This document shows positions 9,595 through 20,329 of a DNA stretch of 58,486 bases, one piece after another. The DNA comes from an uncultured Lachnospiraceae bacterium (GTDB lineage: Bacteria; Bacillota; Clostridia; Lachnospirales; Lachnospiraceae), in contig CANREE010000003.1 of the NCBI GenBank assembly GCA_947629545.1, positions 1 through 58,486 of the forward strand. Reading direction: 5' to 3'. The notes under the pieces are model-generated. The model searched no databases, was not told where the DNA came from, and saw nothing but the letters and a program-made list of their open reading frames with translations. Within the stretch, counting starts at the first letter, position 1. Each line of letters starts with the position of its first letter. The translations under genes were made by a program, and so were the position numbers.

Positions 9595-10623
9595 ATGAAT
9601 AAAGATGATAAGATGAAGGCCCTGGATGCGGCCCTGACGCAGATTGAGAAAGCATACGGGAAGGGCTCCGTGATGAAGCTTGGTGATTCCGGAGCGAACA
9701 TGAATATAGAGACGATTCCTACGGGTTCCCTGAGTCTGGACCTGGCTCTGGGGTTGGGCGGAATTCCGAAGGGGCGCATTATTGAGATTTACGGTCCCGA
9801 ATCCAGCGGTAAGACGACGGTGGCGCTCCATATGGTAGCGGAAGTACAGAAGAGGGGCGGGATCGCCGGTTTTATCGATGCGGAACATGCGTTGGATCCG
9901 GTTTATGCGCGGAATATCGGTGTTGATATTGATAATCTTTATATCTCTCAGCCGGATAATGGCGAGCAGGCGCTGGAGATTACTGAGACCATGGTTCGTT
10001 CCGGCGCCGTGGATATTATCATCGTGGATTCCGTGGCGGCGCTGGTGCCGAAGGCGGAGATCGACGGTGAGATGGGAGAATCCCATGTGGGCCTGCAGGC
10101 CCGTCTGATGTCTCAGGCTCTCAGAAAGCTGACCGGCGTGGTCAGTAAGACCAACTGCAGTGTGATCTTCATCAACCAGATTCGCGAGAAGATCGGCGTA
10201 ATGTTTGGTAATCCCGAGACAACCACTGGCGGCCGCGCGCTGAAGTTCTATGCGTCCGTCCGAATGGAGGTCCGCAGAACCGAGAGTCTGAAGCAGGGCG
10301 GTGAGGTCGTAGGCAACCATGTCCGCGTGAAGGTTGTGAAGAATAAGATTGCGCCGCCGTTTAAGGAAGCGGAGTTCGATATCATGTTCGGAAAGGGAAT
10401 TTCCGGTGAAGGCGATATTCTTGATTTGGCAGCAAAAGTAAATCTTATTGAAAAGAGCGGAGCCTGGTATGCCTATCAGGGCGCCCGGATCGGTCAGGGC
10501 CGTGAGAACGCGAAGGCCTATCTGCAGGAGAATCCGGCGGTATGTCTGGAGATTGAGAATAAGGTCCGTGAGTTTTACGGATTAAAGCCGAATGAAGGCG
10601 TGGCAGAGACGGCTGAGGGGTAG
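9595..10623 (+). CDS. recA: Recombinase A
   Basis: [55 protein letters not shown]..; ATG at 9595 with ggagg RBS. Confidence 0.99.
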   Translation: MNKDDKMKALDAALTQIEKAYGKGSVMKLGDSGANMNIETIPTGSLSLDLALGLGGIPKGRIIEIYGPESSGKTTVALHMVAEVQKRGGIAGFIDAEHALDPVYARNIGVDIDNLYISQPDNGEQALEITETMVRSGAVDIIIVDSVAALVPKAEIDGEMGESHVGLQARLMSQALRKLTGVVSKTNCSVIFINQIREKIGVMFGNPETTTGGRALKFYASVRMEVRRTESLKQGGEVVGNHVRVKVVKNKIAPPFKEAEFDIMFGKGISGEGDILDLAAKVNLIEKSGAWYAYQGARIGQGRENAKAYLQENPAVCLEIENKVREFYGLKPNEGVAETAEG

Positions 10624-10751
10624 GCGGAAAGCGTGAATGACCGAGGGTACCGCAGGGAATGCTGCGGCTGTACAGCCGTCGGTACCGTCATTGCGTGAAG
10701 GTCCTGCGTGACTGCGGTGGAAGATGATATACGGATACAGGAGGATGGACT

Positions 10752-11396
10752 GTGCAGATAATTGAAGTCGTCCCCCTTGGCAGGCAAAGGTGCAAAGTCC
10801 GTACAGATGCGGGCTTTGCCTTTGCTTTATATAAGGGGGAGATACGCAGATATCAGATTGAAACCGGTGAGGAACTGCCGGAAGACAGATACCGGGAGAT
10901 CCTGGAAACGGTACTTTGCCCCAGAGCGAGGGAAAAGGCGCTGTATCTTCTGCAGTCGCATGACCGGACAGAGGGTGAGATCCGGCAGAAGCTTCGGGAC
11001 GCGCTTTATCCGGCGGAAGCGGCCGATGCTGCGGTCGCATTTCTGCGGGAGTACGGCTATCTTGACGATATGGAGTATGGGAGACGTTATATTGAGATAT
11101 ACGGCACATGTCGCAGCCGGCGTCGGATCCGGGAAGATTTACAGAAGAAAGGGCTGGCGCCCGAACAGATTGCCGGGCTTCTGCAGGATGGCGGGATATC
11201 AGAGCAAATACAAATCCGCTCTTTTCTGGAGAAGAAAGGCTGCACTGCCGAAGGTATCACGCCGGAGCAGAAACGTAAGCTGCAGGCGGCCCTCCAGCGT
11301 CGGGGGTATTCGTATGGGGAGATCCGCGAGGTGCTTTCGGAGTTCCCGGATTTGTATGAGGGAAAGCCGTTTTCAGGGGATTTTTGCGAACCATAG
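10752..11396 (+). CDS. recX: Regulatory protein RecX
   Basis: Downstream of recA; LYLLQSHDRTEGEIRQKLRDALYPAEAADAAVAFLREYGYLDDMEYGRRYI is RecX repeat style; GTG start. Confidence 0.9.
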   Translation: MQIIEVVPLGRQRCKVRTDAGFAFALYKGEIRRYQIETGEELPEDRYREILETVLCPRAREKALYLLQSHDRTEGEIRQKLRDALYPAEAADAAVAFLREYGYLDDMEYGRRYIEIYGTCRSRRRIREDLQKKGLAPEQIAGLLQDGGISEQIQIRSFLEKKGCTAEGITPEQKRKLQAALQRRGYSYGEIREVLSEFPDLYEGKPFSGDFCEP

Positions 11397-11512
11397 CGAA
11401 ATGCTCAGGTTCCATGAACTGACTGCGAAACTTCTTGACATGATGCACAAAACAGTATAAAATTAGAGTGTTGTATTATCGTACAATGAAAATTTAATAA
11501 GGAGGTGCTCCT

Positions 11513-13057
11513 GTGTCGTATATAATACCTGTGTTGCTTACAATGATCATTGTAGCTCCGATTACCTGGGTATTGGCGGTCGCATACCGAAAGAAGACTT
11601 ATGAAAGCAAAATCGGCAGTGCGGAAGAAAAGTCGAGAGAAATCATAGATGAAGCATTAAAGACCGCAGAGACAAAGAAGCGAGAAGCTCTCCTGGAAGC
11701 CAAGGAAGAGTCCATCCGGACGAAGAATGAATTAGATAAAGAAACCAAGGAACGCAGGGCAGAGCTTCAGAGGTATGAGAGACGAGTACTTAGCAAGGAA
11801 GAGAATCTGGACAAGAAGTCTGAAACACTGGAACGCAGGGAGACAAGCCTTACGGCGCGCGAGGAGAATCTGAACCGGAAGCTGGCTGAAGCAGAAGAAC
11901 TCCATAACAGACAGCTGACAGAGCTGGAACGCATCTCCGGTCTGACGAAGGAACAGGCCAGAGATTACCTTCTTCATATGATTGAAGATGATGTGAAGCA
12001 TGATGCTGCGAAGAAAGTGAAGGAACTTGAAGCCAGGGCGAAGGAAGAGGCGGATAAGAAAGCGAAGGAATATATCGTGACCGCCATTCAGAGATGCGCG
12101 GCAGATCATGTGGCGGAAACTACGGTGTCGGTCGTGCAGCTTCCAAGTGATGAGATGAAAGGCCGCATTATTGGGCGTGAAGGGCGGAATATCCGTACGC
12201 TTGAGACGATGACGGGTGTGGAACTCATCATTGACGATACGCCGGAAGCTGTCGTTTTGTCAGGTTTTGATCCGGTCAGGCGTGAAGTGGCAAGAATCGC
12301 GCTGGAGAAGCTGATCGTGGATGGCCGCATTCACCCGGCCAGAATTGAGGAAATGGTGGAGAAAGCCCAGAGAGAAGTGGAGATCAATATGCGGGAGGAA
12401 GGCGAAGCCGCCGTTCTCGAAGTTGGTATCCATGGCATCCATCCGGAACTTGTGAAGCTTTTGGGTAAGATGAAGTTCAGAACCAGTTATGGGCAGAACG
12501 CGTTGAAGCATTCGATCGAGGTGGCCCAGTTGGCGGGGCTGCTGGCTGCGGAGATCGGCGTGGATGTCCGTATGGCCAAGAGGGCCGGTCTGCTTCACGA
12601 CATCGGGAAGTCGATTGACCATGAGGTCGAGGGCTCCCATGTGAAGCTGGGAGCGGATCTGTGCAGAAAGTACAAAGAGTCCGCGATTGTTATCAATTCA
12701 GTAGAGTCTCATCATGGGGATGTTGAGCCGGAGAGCCTGATCGCCTGCATCGTACAGGCGGCGGATACGATTTCGGCAGCCCGTCCGGGCGCACGTCGAG
12801 AGACGTTGGAGACTTACACGAACCGTTTGAAGCAGCTTGAAGAGATAACGGAATCCTTCAAGGGCGTGGATAAGTCGTTTGCGATCCAGGCAGGACGCGA
12901 GGTTCGAATTATGGTAGTTCCGGAGCAGGTCAGCGACGATGATATGGTGCTGATGGCCCGGGATATTGCTAAGAAGATTGAGGAGTCCATGGAGTATCCG
13001 GGACAGATCCGTGTGAATGTGATCCGTGAATCAAGGGTTACGGATTACGCGAAGTAA
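11513..13057 (+). CDS. rny: Ribonuclease Y
   Basis: N-terminal TM, long coiled coil, KH ([47 protein letters not shown]) and HD ([23 protein letters not shown]) domains; aaggaggtg RBS, GTG start. Confidence 0.97.
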   Translation: MSYIIPVLLTMIIVAPITWVLAVAYRKKTYESKIGSAEEKSREIIDEALKTAETKKREALLEAKEESIRTKNELDKETKERRAELQRYERRVLSKEENLDKKSETLERRETSLTAREENLNRKLAEAEELHNRQLTELERISGLTKEQARDYLLHMIEDDVKHDAAKKVKELEARAKEEADKKAKEYIVTAIQRCAADHVAETTVSVVQLPSDEMKGRIIGREGRNIRTLETMTGVELIIDDTPEAVVLSGFDPVRREVARIALEKLIVDGRIHPARIEEMVEKAQREVEINMREEGEAAVLEVGIHGIHPELVKLLGKMKFRTSYGQNALKHSIEVAQLAGLLAAEIGVDVRMAKRAGLLHDIGKSIDHEVEGSHVKLGADLCRKYKESAIVINSVESHHGDVEPESLIACIVQAADTISAARPGARRETLETYTNRLKQLEEITESFKGVDKSFAIQAGREVRIMVVPEQVSDDDMVLMARDIAKKIEESMEYPGQIRVNVIRESRVTDYAK

Positions 13058-13075
13058 TAGCTGACGCAATGTGAA

Positions 13076-13110
13076 GAAGCCTTATGGGAATATCTGTAAG
13101 GCTTCTTTTT
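13076..13110 (+). terminator. Rho-independent terminator of rny
   Basis: GAAGCCTTA...TAAGGCTTCTTTTT. Confidence 0.85.
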
Positions 13111-13150
13111 CGCAACAGGAAAACCTGTGCTCACAGAAAGGCGATGGCGT

Positions 13151-14161
13151 ATGAAGTTTATGAGGAAGAAGATCCTGATGCTGTCGGCGCTTTGCTTGAT
13201 TGCGCTGACGGCTTCTTTTGCGTCTTTGGCGGAGGAGCCGGTTGAACGGATCGTGCTTGAGACGACAGCGGATATTCAGATCGGAAAAGCGTGTTCGATA
13301 AGTGATTTTGAATTTACGGTGCTGAGTGAAGGCTGCGAGGTTCGGGACGCCGAACTTTTGAATACCGGTGAGGTGTGGGGAGACAGTGATATTCCGCGTG
13401 TCATCGTTTATCTCCGCTCGTACGGAGGCGCATTTACTGTGAAAAGGGCCGGGATCCATGTCGTGGGCGCGGAATGCGAATATTCGTATTATGACGAGGA
13501 TATTATGAGATATGTTATACAGCTGCGTTTCCCGTCGCTGCAGGGCCAGATCGGAGAGATCGCTGAGGCATCCTGGAAGTCCTCGACGGTAGCCGCATGG
13601 TCTTATGTCGGCAATGCGGCCTATTATGAAGTGCAGCTGTACCGGGACGGTAAACGTCAGACTTCCCTGCCCCATCAGTTGACGACAGACTGCGATTTGG
13701 GGAGTATGCTGCGAGTGGAGGGGGCGTATTATTACCGGGTTCGCGCTGTGAACCTGAAGAATGAAAACGTGAAAAGTGCCTGGAAGGAGTCTGCGCTTCT
13801 TATGGTAGACAGTGCTTCGGCGGAATGGAATCGGAAGAACTATCCGCTGCTGCCGGGGGCGGGGCCCCTGTCTGCCGGCGCTTCGCCGGAACCGTATTAT
13901 AAGGATATGTACGGTTGGATTCTGGAGGGGACGCGCTGGTGGTACAGGAATGCCGATGGAGGCTACACGACGGATAACTGGCAGTATATCGACGGTAAAT
14001 GGTATTATTTTGATTCCAGGGGCTATATGGTGACCGGCTGGATCGATTGGAACGGGAAGTCGTACTACTGTGATCCGCAAAGCGGCGCGATGCTGGTCAA
14101 CACAGTAGTGCCAGATGGTCTGGGCCTGCGCGTGGATTCTACGGGTGCGCTGATCGAATAA
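13151..14161 (+). CDS. Secreted protein with C-terminal cell-wall-binding repeats
   Basis: Signal peptide MKFMRKKILMLSALCLIALTASFASLA; FnIII-like middle (ASWKSSTVAAWSYVGNAAYYEVQLYRDGK..YYYRVRAVNLKN); C-terminal GWILEGTRWWYRNADGGYTTDNWQYIDGKWYYFDSRGYMVTGW. Confidence 0.8.
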   Translation: MKFMRKKILMLSALCLIALTASFASLAEEPVERIVLETTADIQIGKACSISDFEFTVLSEGCEVRDAELLNTGEVWGDSDIPRVIVYLRSYGGAFTVKRAGIHVVGAECEYSYYDEDIMRYVIQLRFPSLQGQIGEIAEASWKSSTVAAWSYVGNAAYYEVQLYRDGKRQTSLPHQLTTDCDLGSMLRVEGAYYYRVRAVNLKNENVKSAWKESALLMVDSASAEWNRKNYPLLPGAGPLSAGASPEPYYKDMYGWILEGTRWWYRNADGGYTTDNWQYIDGKWYYFDSRGYMVTGWIDWNGKSYYCDPQSGAMLVNTVVPDGLGLRVDSTGALIE

Positions 14162-14177
14162 AAGGAGGATTTTAGAA

Positions 14178-14714
14178 ATGGCAGACAAAGTAATCCGTCT
14201 GAACAGACAGTTGAAATATCAGGGGACGATTTTAAAGATTTATGAGGATACAGTAATTGCAAATGGGCATGAGGCGCATTGGGACTATATCCATCATGAC
14301 GGAGCGGCGGCAGTGGTACCTGTCACGGACGACGGAAAGATCCTGATGGTACGTCAGTTCCGCAATGCGCTGGATCGAGAGACGCTGGAAATTCCGGCCG
14401 GTAAGCTGGATGATCCGAATGAACCAAAGATTGCATGCGCTTATCGGGAATTGGAAGAGGAGACAGGATTCCGTACGGAGAATATGGAGTACCTGATCAG
14501 CGTTAATACGACGGTGGCATTTTGCGACGAAGCCATCGATATCTTTGTGGCGAGAAATCTGATCCCATCCCATCAGCATCTGGATGAGGATGAGGTGATT
14601 GAGGTGGAAGCATGGGCGGTAGATGATTTGCTGAAACTGATCTATGAAGGGAAGATGACTGACGGTAAGACAGTGGCGGCAATCTGCGCTTACGCGGTGA
14701 AGTATCGCAGCTGA
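14178..14714 (+). CDS. nudF: NUDIX hydrolase, ADP-ribose pyrophosphatase type
   Basis: Nudix box GKLDDPNEPKIACAYRELEEETGF. Confidence 0.88.
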   Translation: MADKVIRLNRQLKYQGTILKIYEDTVIANGHEAHWDYIHHDGAAAVVPVTDDGKILMVRQFRNALDRETLEIPAGKLDDPNEPKIACAYRELEEETGFRTENMEYLISVNTTVAFCDEAIDIFVARNLIPSHQHLDEDEVIEVEAWAVDDLLKLIYEGKMTDGKTVAAICAYAVKYRS

Positions 14715-14803
14715 GAATTGCCGCGTTGCAGGAGCTGCTGCGCAGCAGGAGTCATATCCGCGCTGCCGGCGACATACATTTGACCAGATGTGTATGATAG
14801 GAA

Positions 14804-15403
14804 ATGTGTGGCGGAGCGGAGGCGGATGGAACTGTGAGGCGAAGGCCGGTACTGACCTATCCTATGGTATTGTGTTGTTGTTTCTTCTGTGGTTTGGCGG
14901 CAGGGACGGTCTTTGTGAATTGCCTTGAGGGCGCACTGACAGCACCGGATGGTTTGGCACAGTATGCGGCCGGATATGGTATGGCACGCACGGCTGGCCG
15001 GTTCAGCCTATGGGGATATGCGGAGCTTACGGCGAAGCAGAGCCGCAGGCTTTGGATGCTTACGGTACGTCAGCGTCTGTCTGAGTTGGCATTGATGGTT
15101 CTTGTGGGACAGACTCCGTTGGCGGCAGGGGGATTCGCGGCCCTTGCATTTCTGGCTGGCTGTGTTTTCGGCCTGACGCTCTCGGTCCTGACGGTGGCAA
15201 GGGGAGTTTGGGGGCTGCCGGTATTTTTGGTGTCGCTGCTTCCGCAATGGCTCTGCTATGTGCCGGTATGGCTGTCGCTGGCGGAGCATGCAGGGGAAGG
15301 ACAAAGCGTGCTGCGTCCCCGTCACTGGGTGTTTTCAGCGATGCTGGTGGCTGTGGGGACGTTTCTGGAGGCTTATGTGAACCCTTTTCTTCTGCGTTTC
15401 TAA
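14804..15403 (+). CDS. Integral membrane protein, candidate stage II sporulation protein M (divergent)
   Basis: Multi-TM ~200 aa protein between nudF and xerD, the position SpoIIM occupies in Bacillus and Clostridia; sequence motif recognition is weak. Confidence 0.6.
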   Translation: MCGGAEADGTVRRRPVLTYPMVLCCCFFCGLAAGTVFVNCLEGALTAPDGLAQYAAGYGMARTAGRFSLWGYAELTAKQSRRLWMLTVRQRLSELALMVLVGQTPLAAGGFAALAFLAGCVFGLTLSVLTVARGVWGLPVFLVSLLPQWLCYVPVWLSLAEHAGEGQSVLRPRHWVFSAMLVAVGTFLEAYVNPFLLRF

Positions 15404-15422
15404 AAAAGAACAAAATAATTTT

Positions 15423-15474
15423 TACAACATATTGGGAAATAAGAAACGGACTTTCTCCATATGTTGTATTTTTA
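15423..15474 (+). terminator. Candidate terminator after the spoIIM-like gene
   Basis: TACAACATAT ... ATATGTTGTA-TTTTTA. Confidence 0.6.
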
Positions 15475-15517
15475 TGTAAATTTCGGAAAAAACGGGGTGA
15501 AAGTGGGAAAAATCTGT

Positions 15518-15546
15518 TTGATTTTATTAAAAATAGGGTCTATAAT
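15518..15546 (+). promoter_or_regulatory. xerD promoter
   Basis: TTGATT-17 nt-TATAAT. Confidence 0.65.
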
Positions 15547-15597
15547 GTTTAATTGAAGTCGAATAGGGCTTTCTGGGGGAGAAGTCAGGGGAGAATT

Positions 15598-16491
15598 ATG
15601 GGGACAGAGATCAGGGAATTTATTGCATATATGAAGGAGGAGAAAAAAGCCTCCAGCAACACGCTGGTATCTTATGAGCGGGATCTGAACCAGATGGCGG
15701 ATTATCTGGAGAGCCGCGGGATCACCGGCGTTTCGAAGGTCACGAAAACATCCCTGAACTCTTATATTCTGTATCTGGAGAAGAACGGAAAGGCGGCAAC
15801 GACGGTTTCACGGATTATGGCGTCCATGCGTGCGTTTTTTCACTATGAGCTTCGCAGGGAAAGGATCCACAGGGATCCGACAGAGCTTCTAAAAACGCCG
15901 CGTGTGCAGCGCAGGGCGCCGGAGATCCTGTCTGTGGAGGAAGTGAACTGCCTGTTGGAGCAGCCGTCCGGTTCAACGCCTAAGGAAATCCGCGACAAGG
16001 CCATGCTGGAGCTTTTGTATGCGACTGGCTTACGGGTATCGGAGCTGGTCACCCTGCAGGTATCGGATGTGAATATGCCGATCGGATTTGTGACCTGCCA
16101 TGACAGCGGACACGAACGAACCGTACCGTTCGGAAAGACGGCAAGGCAGGCGCTCGAACAGTATCTGGAACAGGCCCGCGGGAAACTACTGAAGGGAAAT
16201 GCGTGTCCGGAGCTGTTTGTCAACTGCAGCGGGCAGCCGATGAGCCGGCAGGGCTTTTGGAAGATCATTAAGTATTATGGCGGGAAAGCAGGGATTGACG
16301 CTGATATTACGCCCCATACTTTGCGGCATTCTTTTGCGGCGCATTTGATCAGAGGAGGCGCGGATCTTCAGGCCGTGCAGACAATGCTGGGGCATGCGGA
16401 TGCTGCGTCTACCCAGATGTATGCGGTTTATATGACAAAGGAACAGGATTCGTTAAGACGCGCCTATCAGGGAGCCCATCCGCGCAGATAG
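15598..16491 (+). CDS. xerD: Tyrosine recombinase XerD-type
   Basis: N-terminal SAM-like domain, ATGLRVSELVTLQ, HTLRHSFAAHLIRGGADLQAVQTMLGHADAASTQMYAVY; RBS aggggag before the ATG at 15598. Confidence 0.9.
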   Translation: MGTEIREFIAYMKEEKKASSNTLVSYERDLNQMADYLESRGITGVSKVTKTSLNSYILYLEKNGKAATTVSRIMASMRAFFHYELRRERIHRDPTELLKTPRVQRRAPEILSVEEVNCLLEQPSGSTPKEIRDKAMLELLYATGLRVSELVTLQVSDVNMPIGFVTCHDSGHERTVPFGKTARQALEQYLEQARGKLLKGNACPELFVNCSGQPMSRQGFWKIIKYYGGKAGIDADITPHTLRHSFAAHLIRGGADLQAVQTMLGHADAASTQMYAVYMTKEQDSLRRAYQGAHPRR

Positions 16492-16561
16492 GTCATTCCC
16501 GGAGCGGAGACATCATGTTCGAAGGACATGACAGATTATAGAAGAATCGGAGGGAAAGCAA

Positions 16562-17086
16562 ATGAAGAAAGTAGAAGATTATGTAAGAAGTATTCCGGAT
16601 TTTCCTGAGCCGGGGATCATTTTCCGCGATATCACGACGATCCTTCAGGATCCTGACGGCTTAAAGCTGGCAATCGATGCAATCGTCGATTTTCTGAAGG
16701 ACAAGGATTTTGATATGGTGGTAGGCCCGGAGTCCCGCGGCTTTATCTTCGGCGTACCTGTGGCCTATGCCCTGCATAAAGGCTTTGTTCCGGTCCGCAA
16801 GAAGGGAAAGCTTCCCTGTGAAACCGTCAGTATGGAGTATGATCTGGAATATGGAAGCGCAGTCATTGAGATGCATAAGGATTCCATTAAGCCCGGCCAG
16901 AAAGTGGTCATCATTGATGATCTGATCGCTACCGGTGGCACCATTGAAGCCATTACCAAACTGGTGGAGCAGTTGGGCGGCGAGGTTGTCAAGATTTGTT
17001 TTGTCATGGAACTCGCCGGGCTCAAGGGCCGTGAAAAGCTTGCTGGTTATGATGTGGATTCTGTAATTATCTACGAGGGCAAGTAA
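16562..17086 (+). CDS. apt: Adenine phosphoribosyltransferase
   Basis: IRSIPDFPEPGIIFRDITTIL-like start and PRPP motif VVIIDDLIATGGTIEA. Confidence 0.97.
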   Translation: MKKVEDYVRSIPDFPEPGIIFRDITTILQDPDGLKLAIDAIVDFLKDKDFDMVVGPESRGFIFGVPVAYALHKGFVPVRKKGKLPCETVSMEYDLEYGSAVIEMHKDSIKPGQKVVIIDDLIATGGTIEAITKLVEQLGGEVVKICFVMELAGLKGREKLAGYDVDSVIIYEGK

Positions 17087-17121
17087 AGAAACTGCCCTGT
17101 GCGAAAACGTAAGTGTTTGAG

Positions 17122-17166
17122 AAAAGTCCGCGCTGCGGCCGCGCCTGTCCGCACCGCGGACTTTTT
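17122..17166 (+). terminator. Terminator of apt
   Basis: AAAGTCCGCG...CGCGGACTTTTT. Confidence 0.8.
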
Positions 17167-17207
17167 GTGATCGTTAAGCGGATCCGTCCCTTCGCGCGAA
17201 TTACCCC

Positions 17208-17236
17208 TTGCATTTTCTTCCGAATATCATTATAAT
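17208..17236 (+). promoter_or_regulatory. rel promoter
   Basis: TTGCAT-17 nt-TATAAT. Confidence 0.6.
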
Positions 17237-17304
17237 AAATTCATTATTTTCTGCGGATTCCGCGTTTTTGCCGGGAAACGCGTACGCATAGAGAAGGTGA
17301 CAGT

Positions 17305-19635
17305 ATGGCGCAGGAATTGTCAAAAGAGTTGCCGGAGCAGAAAACTGCGGCGTCGACATTGGAAAAGGAGCCGCTGGAGCAGGAATTGGAGGCCCCGGCG
17401 TCATTTACAAGTCCGGAGGAGTTGTATCAGGATCTGATCGCGAGTATTCGGAGATATCATCCTTCCGATGACATTTCTCTTGTAGAGAAGGCATATCTGC
17501 TGGCCAAAGACGCGCATAAGGATCAGAAACGCAAATCAGGCGAACCGTATATCATTCATCCGCTTTGTGTCGGTATTATCCTGGCTGATCTGGAGATGGA
17601 CAAGGAGACCATTGCCGCCGGACTGCTTCACGACGTGGTGGAAGATACCGGTATGACGCTGGACGACATGACCCGGGAATTCGGCTCTGACGTGGCGTTT
17701 CTGGTGGACGGCGTCACCAAGCTGACCCAGCTGTCCTGGGATAAAGATAAAGTGGAGATTCAGGCGGAGAATCTGAGAAAGATGTTTTTGGCTATGGCCA
17801 AGGATATCCGTGTCATCATCATTAAGCTTGCCGACCGTCTGCATAATATGCGTACAGGCAAGTTCTGGAAGCCGGAGAAGCAGAAGGAAAAGGCCAGGGA
17901 GACTCTGGAGATCTATGCGCCCATCGCGGATCGGCTCGGTATTTCCAAGATTAAGATAGAACTGGATGATCTGTCACTGAAATTTTTAAAGCCTGAGGTC
18001 TATTATGATCTGGTTGAGAAGGTCAACTTACGGAAGGATGCCCGCGAGGCCTTCTTGCAGAGCATTGTCAGCGAGATCGAAACGAACCTGAAAGAAGCGG
18101 GTATTGAAGCTACCGTCGGCGGACGGGTCAAGCATTTCTTCAGTATCTATAAGAAGATGGTCAATCAGAACAAGACCATTGATCAGATCTATGACCTGTT
18201 CGCGGTACGTATCATGGTGGAGTCGGTGAAGGACTGTTATGCGGCTTTGGGTATTATCCATGAGATGTATAAGCCCATTCCGGGCCGTTTCAAGGATTAT
18301 ATCGCAATGCCGAAACCCAATATGTACCAGTCGCTGCATACGACGCTCTTTTCCGGAACAGGTCAGCCCTTTGAGATTCAGATTCGGACTTATGAGATGC
18401 ACCGCACCGCCGAGTACGGTATCGCGGCCCACTGGAAGTATAAAGAGAGCGGCAGCGGCGTTGCCGCCGAGGGTGATGAGGCGGCTAAAATGGCATGGCT
18501 GCGCCAGATTTTGGAATGGCAGCAGGATACGGATGATTCCACCGAATTTCTGAGCATGGTCAAGGGAGATCTGGATCTGTTCTCAGACAGTGTGTATTGT
18601 TTTACGCCGTCCGGCGATGTGAAAACACTGCCCAGCGGATCCACGCCTATTGATTTCGCTTATGCGATCCACAGCGCTGTGGGTAATAAGATGGTGGGTG
18701 CCCGTGTCAATGGCAGGCTGGTGAACATTGATTATGTGCTGCAGACAGGCGACCAGATCGAGATCATTACGTCGCAGAATGCCAAGGGGCCCAGCCGGGA
18801 CTGGCTGGCCCTTGTCAAGAGTACGCAGGCGCGCAATAAGATTAACCAGTGGTTTAAGACTGAGCTGAAGGAAGATAATATTGTCCGCGGCAAGGAAATG
18901 ATCGACCGATACTGCAAGGCCAAGGGAATCAATTATGCCGAGATCGGCAAGCCGGAGTTCATGGAGAAGGTCATGCAGCGGTATGCCTTTAAGGACTGGG
19001 ATTCCGTGCTGGCTTCAATCGGACATGGCGGGTTAAAAGAAGGTCAGGTCATTAACAAGATGCTGGAGGAGCGCGATAAGAAGCTGAAGCGCGAGGTAAC
19101 AGATACCCAGGTCCTGGACGGCATAAGTGACATGAGCAGCGGCAAGGCGCCCTTTGTGAAGATGAAGAAGTCTCAGAGCGGCATCGTTGTCAAGGGCATC
19201 CATGATGTGGCGGTGCGGTTCTCCCGCTGCTGCAATCCGGTGCCGGGGGATGAGATCGTTGGCTTTGTGACCAGAGGGCGCGGCGTTTCCATCCACCGAA
19301 CGGACTGTGTGAATATGATTAACCTTCCGGAGGAGGAGCGGGCAAGGCTGATCGACGCCGAGTGGCAGAAACCGGCAGGCGGAGACAGCGATGAGAAATA
19401 TACTGCGGAGATCCAGATTTTTGCTAATAACCGGATCGGCCTTCTTGTGGATATATCGAAAATATTTACGGAACGGCAGGTGGATATCACGTCGATCAAT
19501 GTACGAACGAACCGGCAGGGAAAAGCCACGGTGGTCATGACGTTTGATATCCCCGGAGCGGAGGAACTGTCGCGGCTGACGGAGAAACTGAGGCAGATCG
19601 AGGGCGTGCTGGATATAGAACGAACGGCGGGGTAA
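17305..19635 (+). CDS. rel: Bifunctional (p)ppGpp synthetase/hydrolase RelA/SpoT
   Basis: HD hydrolase GLLHDVVEDTG, synthetase PKPNMYQSLHTTLF, TGS (CFTPSGDVKTLPSGSTPIDFAYAIHSAVG) and C-terminal ACT. Confidence 0.97.
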   Translation: MAQELSKELPEQKTAASTLEKEPLEQELEAPASFTSPEELYQDLIASIRRYHPSDDISLVEKAYLLAKDAHKDQKRKSGEPYIIHPLCVGIILADLEMDKETIAAGLLHDVVEDTGMTLDDMTREFGSDVAFLVDGVTKLTQLSWDKDKVEIQAENLRKMFLAMAKDIRVIIIKLADRLHNMRTGKFWKPEKQKEKARETLEIYAPIADRLGISKIKIELDDLSLKFLKPEVYYDLVEKVNLRKDAREAFLQSIVSEIETNLKEAGIEATVGGRVKHFFSIYKKMVNQNKTIDQIYDLFAVRIMVESVKDCYAALGIIHEMYKPIPGRFKDYIAMPKPNMYQSLHTTLFSGTGQPFEIQIRTYEMHRTAEYGIAAHWKYKESGSGVAAEGDEAAKMAWLRQILEWQQDTDDSTEFLSMVKGDLDLFSDSVYCFTPSGDVKTLPSGSTPIDFAYAIHSAVGNKMVGARVNGRLVNIDYVLQTGDQIEIITSQNAKGPSRDWLALVKSTQARNKINQWFKTELKEDNIVRGKEMIDRYCKAKGINYAEIGKPEFMEKVMQRYAFKDWDSVLASIGHGGLKEGQVINKMLEERDKKLKREVTDTQVLDGISDMSSGKAPFVKMKKSQSGIVVKGIHDVAVRFSRCCNPVPGDEIVGFVTRGRGVSIHRTDCVNMINLPEEERARLIDAEWQKPAGGDSDEKYTAEIQIFANNRIGLLVDISKIFTERQVDITSINVRTNRQGKATVVMTFDIPGAEELSRLTEKLRQIEGVLDIERTAG

Positions 19636-19673
19636 TGGCTGCGCTGGTTAGTGTGAGGACAGGGGGATTTTAG

Positions 19674-20315
19674 ATGGAACATTTAAAGATCGCCGGCATG
19701 GTGCTGGGCATGGCTGAGACCAACTGTTATATTATTTACAGGGAAAAAGGGACGGCGGAGGCGCCGGGACGCTGCGTGATTGTAGATCCGGCGGATAACG
19801 CGCCCTTTATTATAAAGAAGTGCCGGGAAATGTGTGTCAGGCCGGAGGCGATCCTGTTGACACACGGACATTTTGATCATATCATGGCGGCGGAAGATAT
19901 CCGGCGTGCCTTTCATTCGCCAATCTATGCCGGCGAGAATGAAGAGGGCCTGCTGGCGGAGCCGGCTATGAACCTGACCGGGATGACCGGTGAGACTATG
20001 AGTCTGGAGGCAGACCGGCTGCTGCGGGATGGAGAGCTTTTGCATCTGGCGGATGCCGACTGGCGCGTCATCTTTACGCCGGGACATACGGAGGGAAGTG
20101 TTTGCTATTACGATGCAGCGGATGCAGTGCTGATAAGCGGTGATACGCTGTTCTGCGAATCTGTGGGAAGGACGGATCTGCCCACGGGCAGTCAGGCGAA
20201 GTTGTTTGTGTCGGTGTCGGAGAAGTTGTTTGCGCTGCCGGATGATACAGAAGTGTATCCGGGGCACGGAGACAGTACGACCATTGGCCATGAGAAGGAA
20301 TATAATATCATATAA
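19674..20315 (+). CDS. MBL-fold metallo-hydrolase (glyoxalase II-like)
   Basis: LLTHGHFDHIMAAEDIRRAF, TPGHTEGSVCYY, SGDTLFCESVGRTDLPTGS, VYPGHGDSTTIGHEKEYN. Confidence 0.93.
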   Translation: MEHLKIAGMVLGMAETNCYIIYREKGTAEAPGRCVIVDPADNAPFIIKKCREMCVRPEAILLTHGHFDHIMAAEDIRRAFHSPIYAGENEEGLLAEPAMNLTGMTGETMSLEADRLLRDGELLHLADADWRVIFTPGHTEGSVCYYDAADAVLISGDTLFCESVGRTDLPTGSQAKLFVSVSEKLFALPDDTEVYPGHGDSTTIGHEKEYNII

Positions 20316-20329
20316 AAGGAGAGAACAAT

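Noticed and set aside
10762-11460. 232-aa plus-strand ORF overlapping recX
   Set aside because: Alternate frame of recX with Arg/Cys-rich composition; recX frame is supported by family similarity and position.
13082-14188. 368-aa minus-strand ORF
   Set aside because: Antisense to the secreted repeat protein at 13151; no RBS or family signature.
15598-16491. Tyrosine recombinase considered as a mobile-element integrase
   Set aside because: Location next to nudF/spoIIM-like and length of ~298 aa fit the housekeeping XerD; no att repeats or cargo seen.
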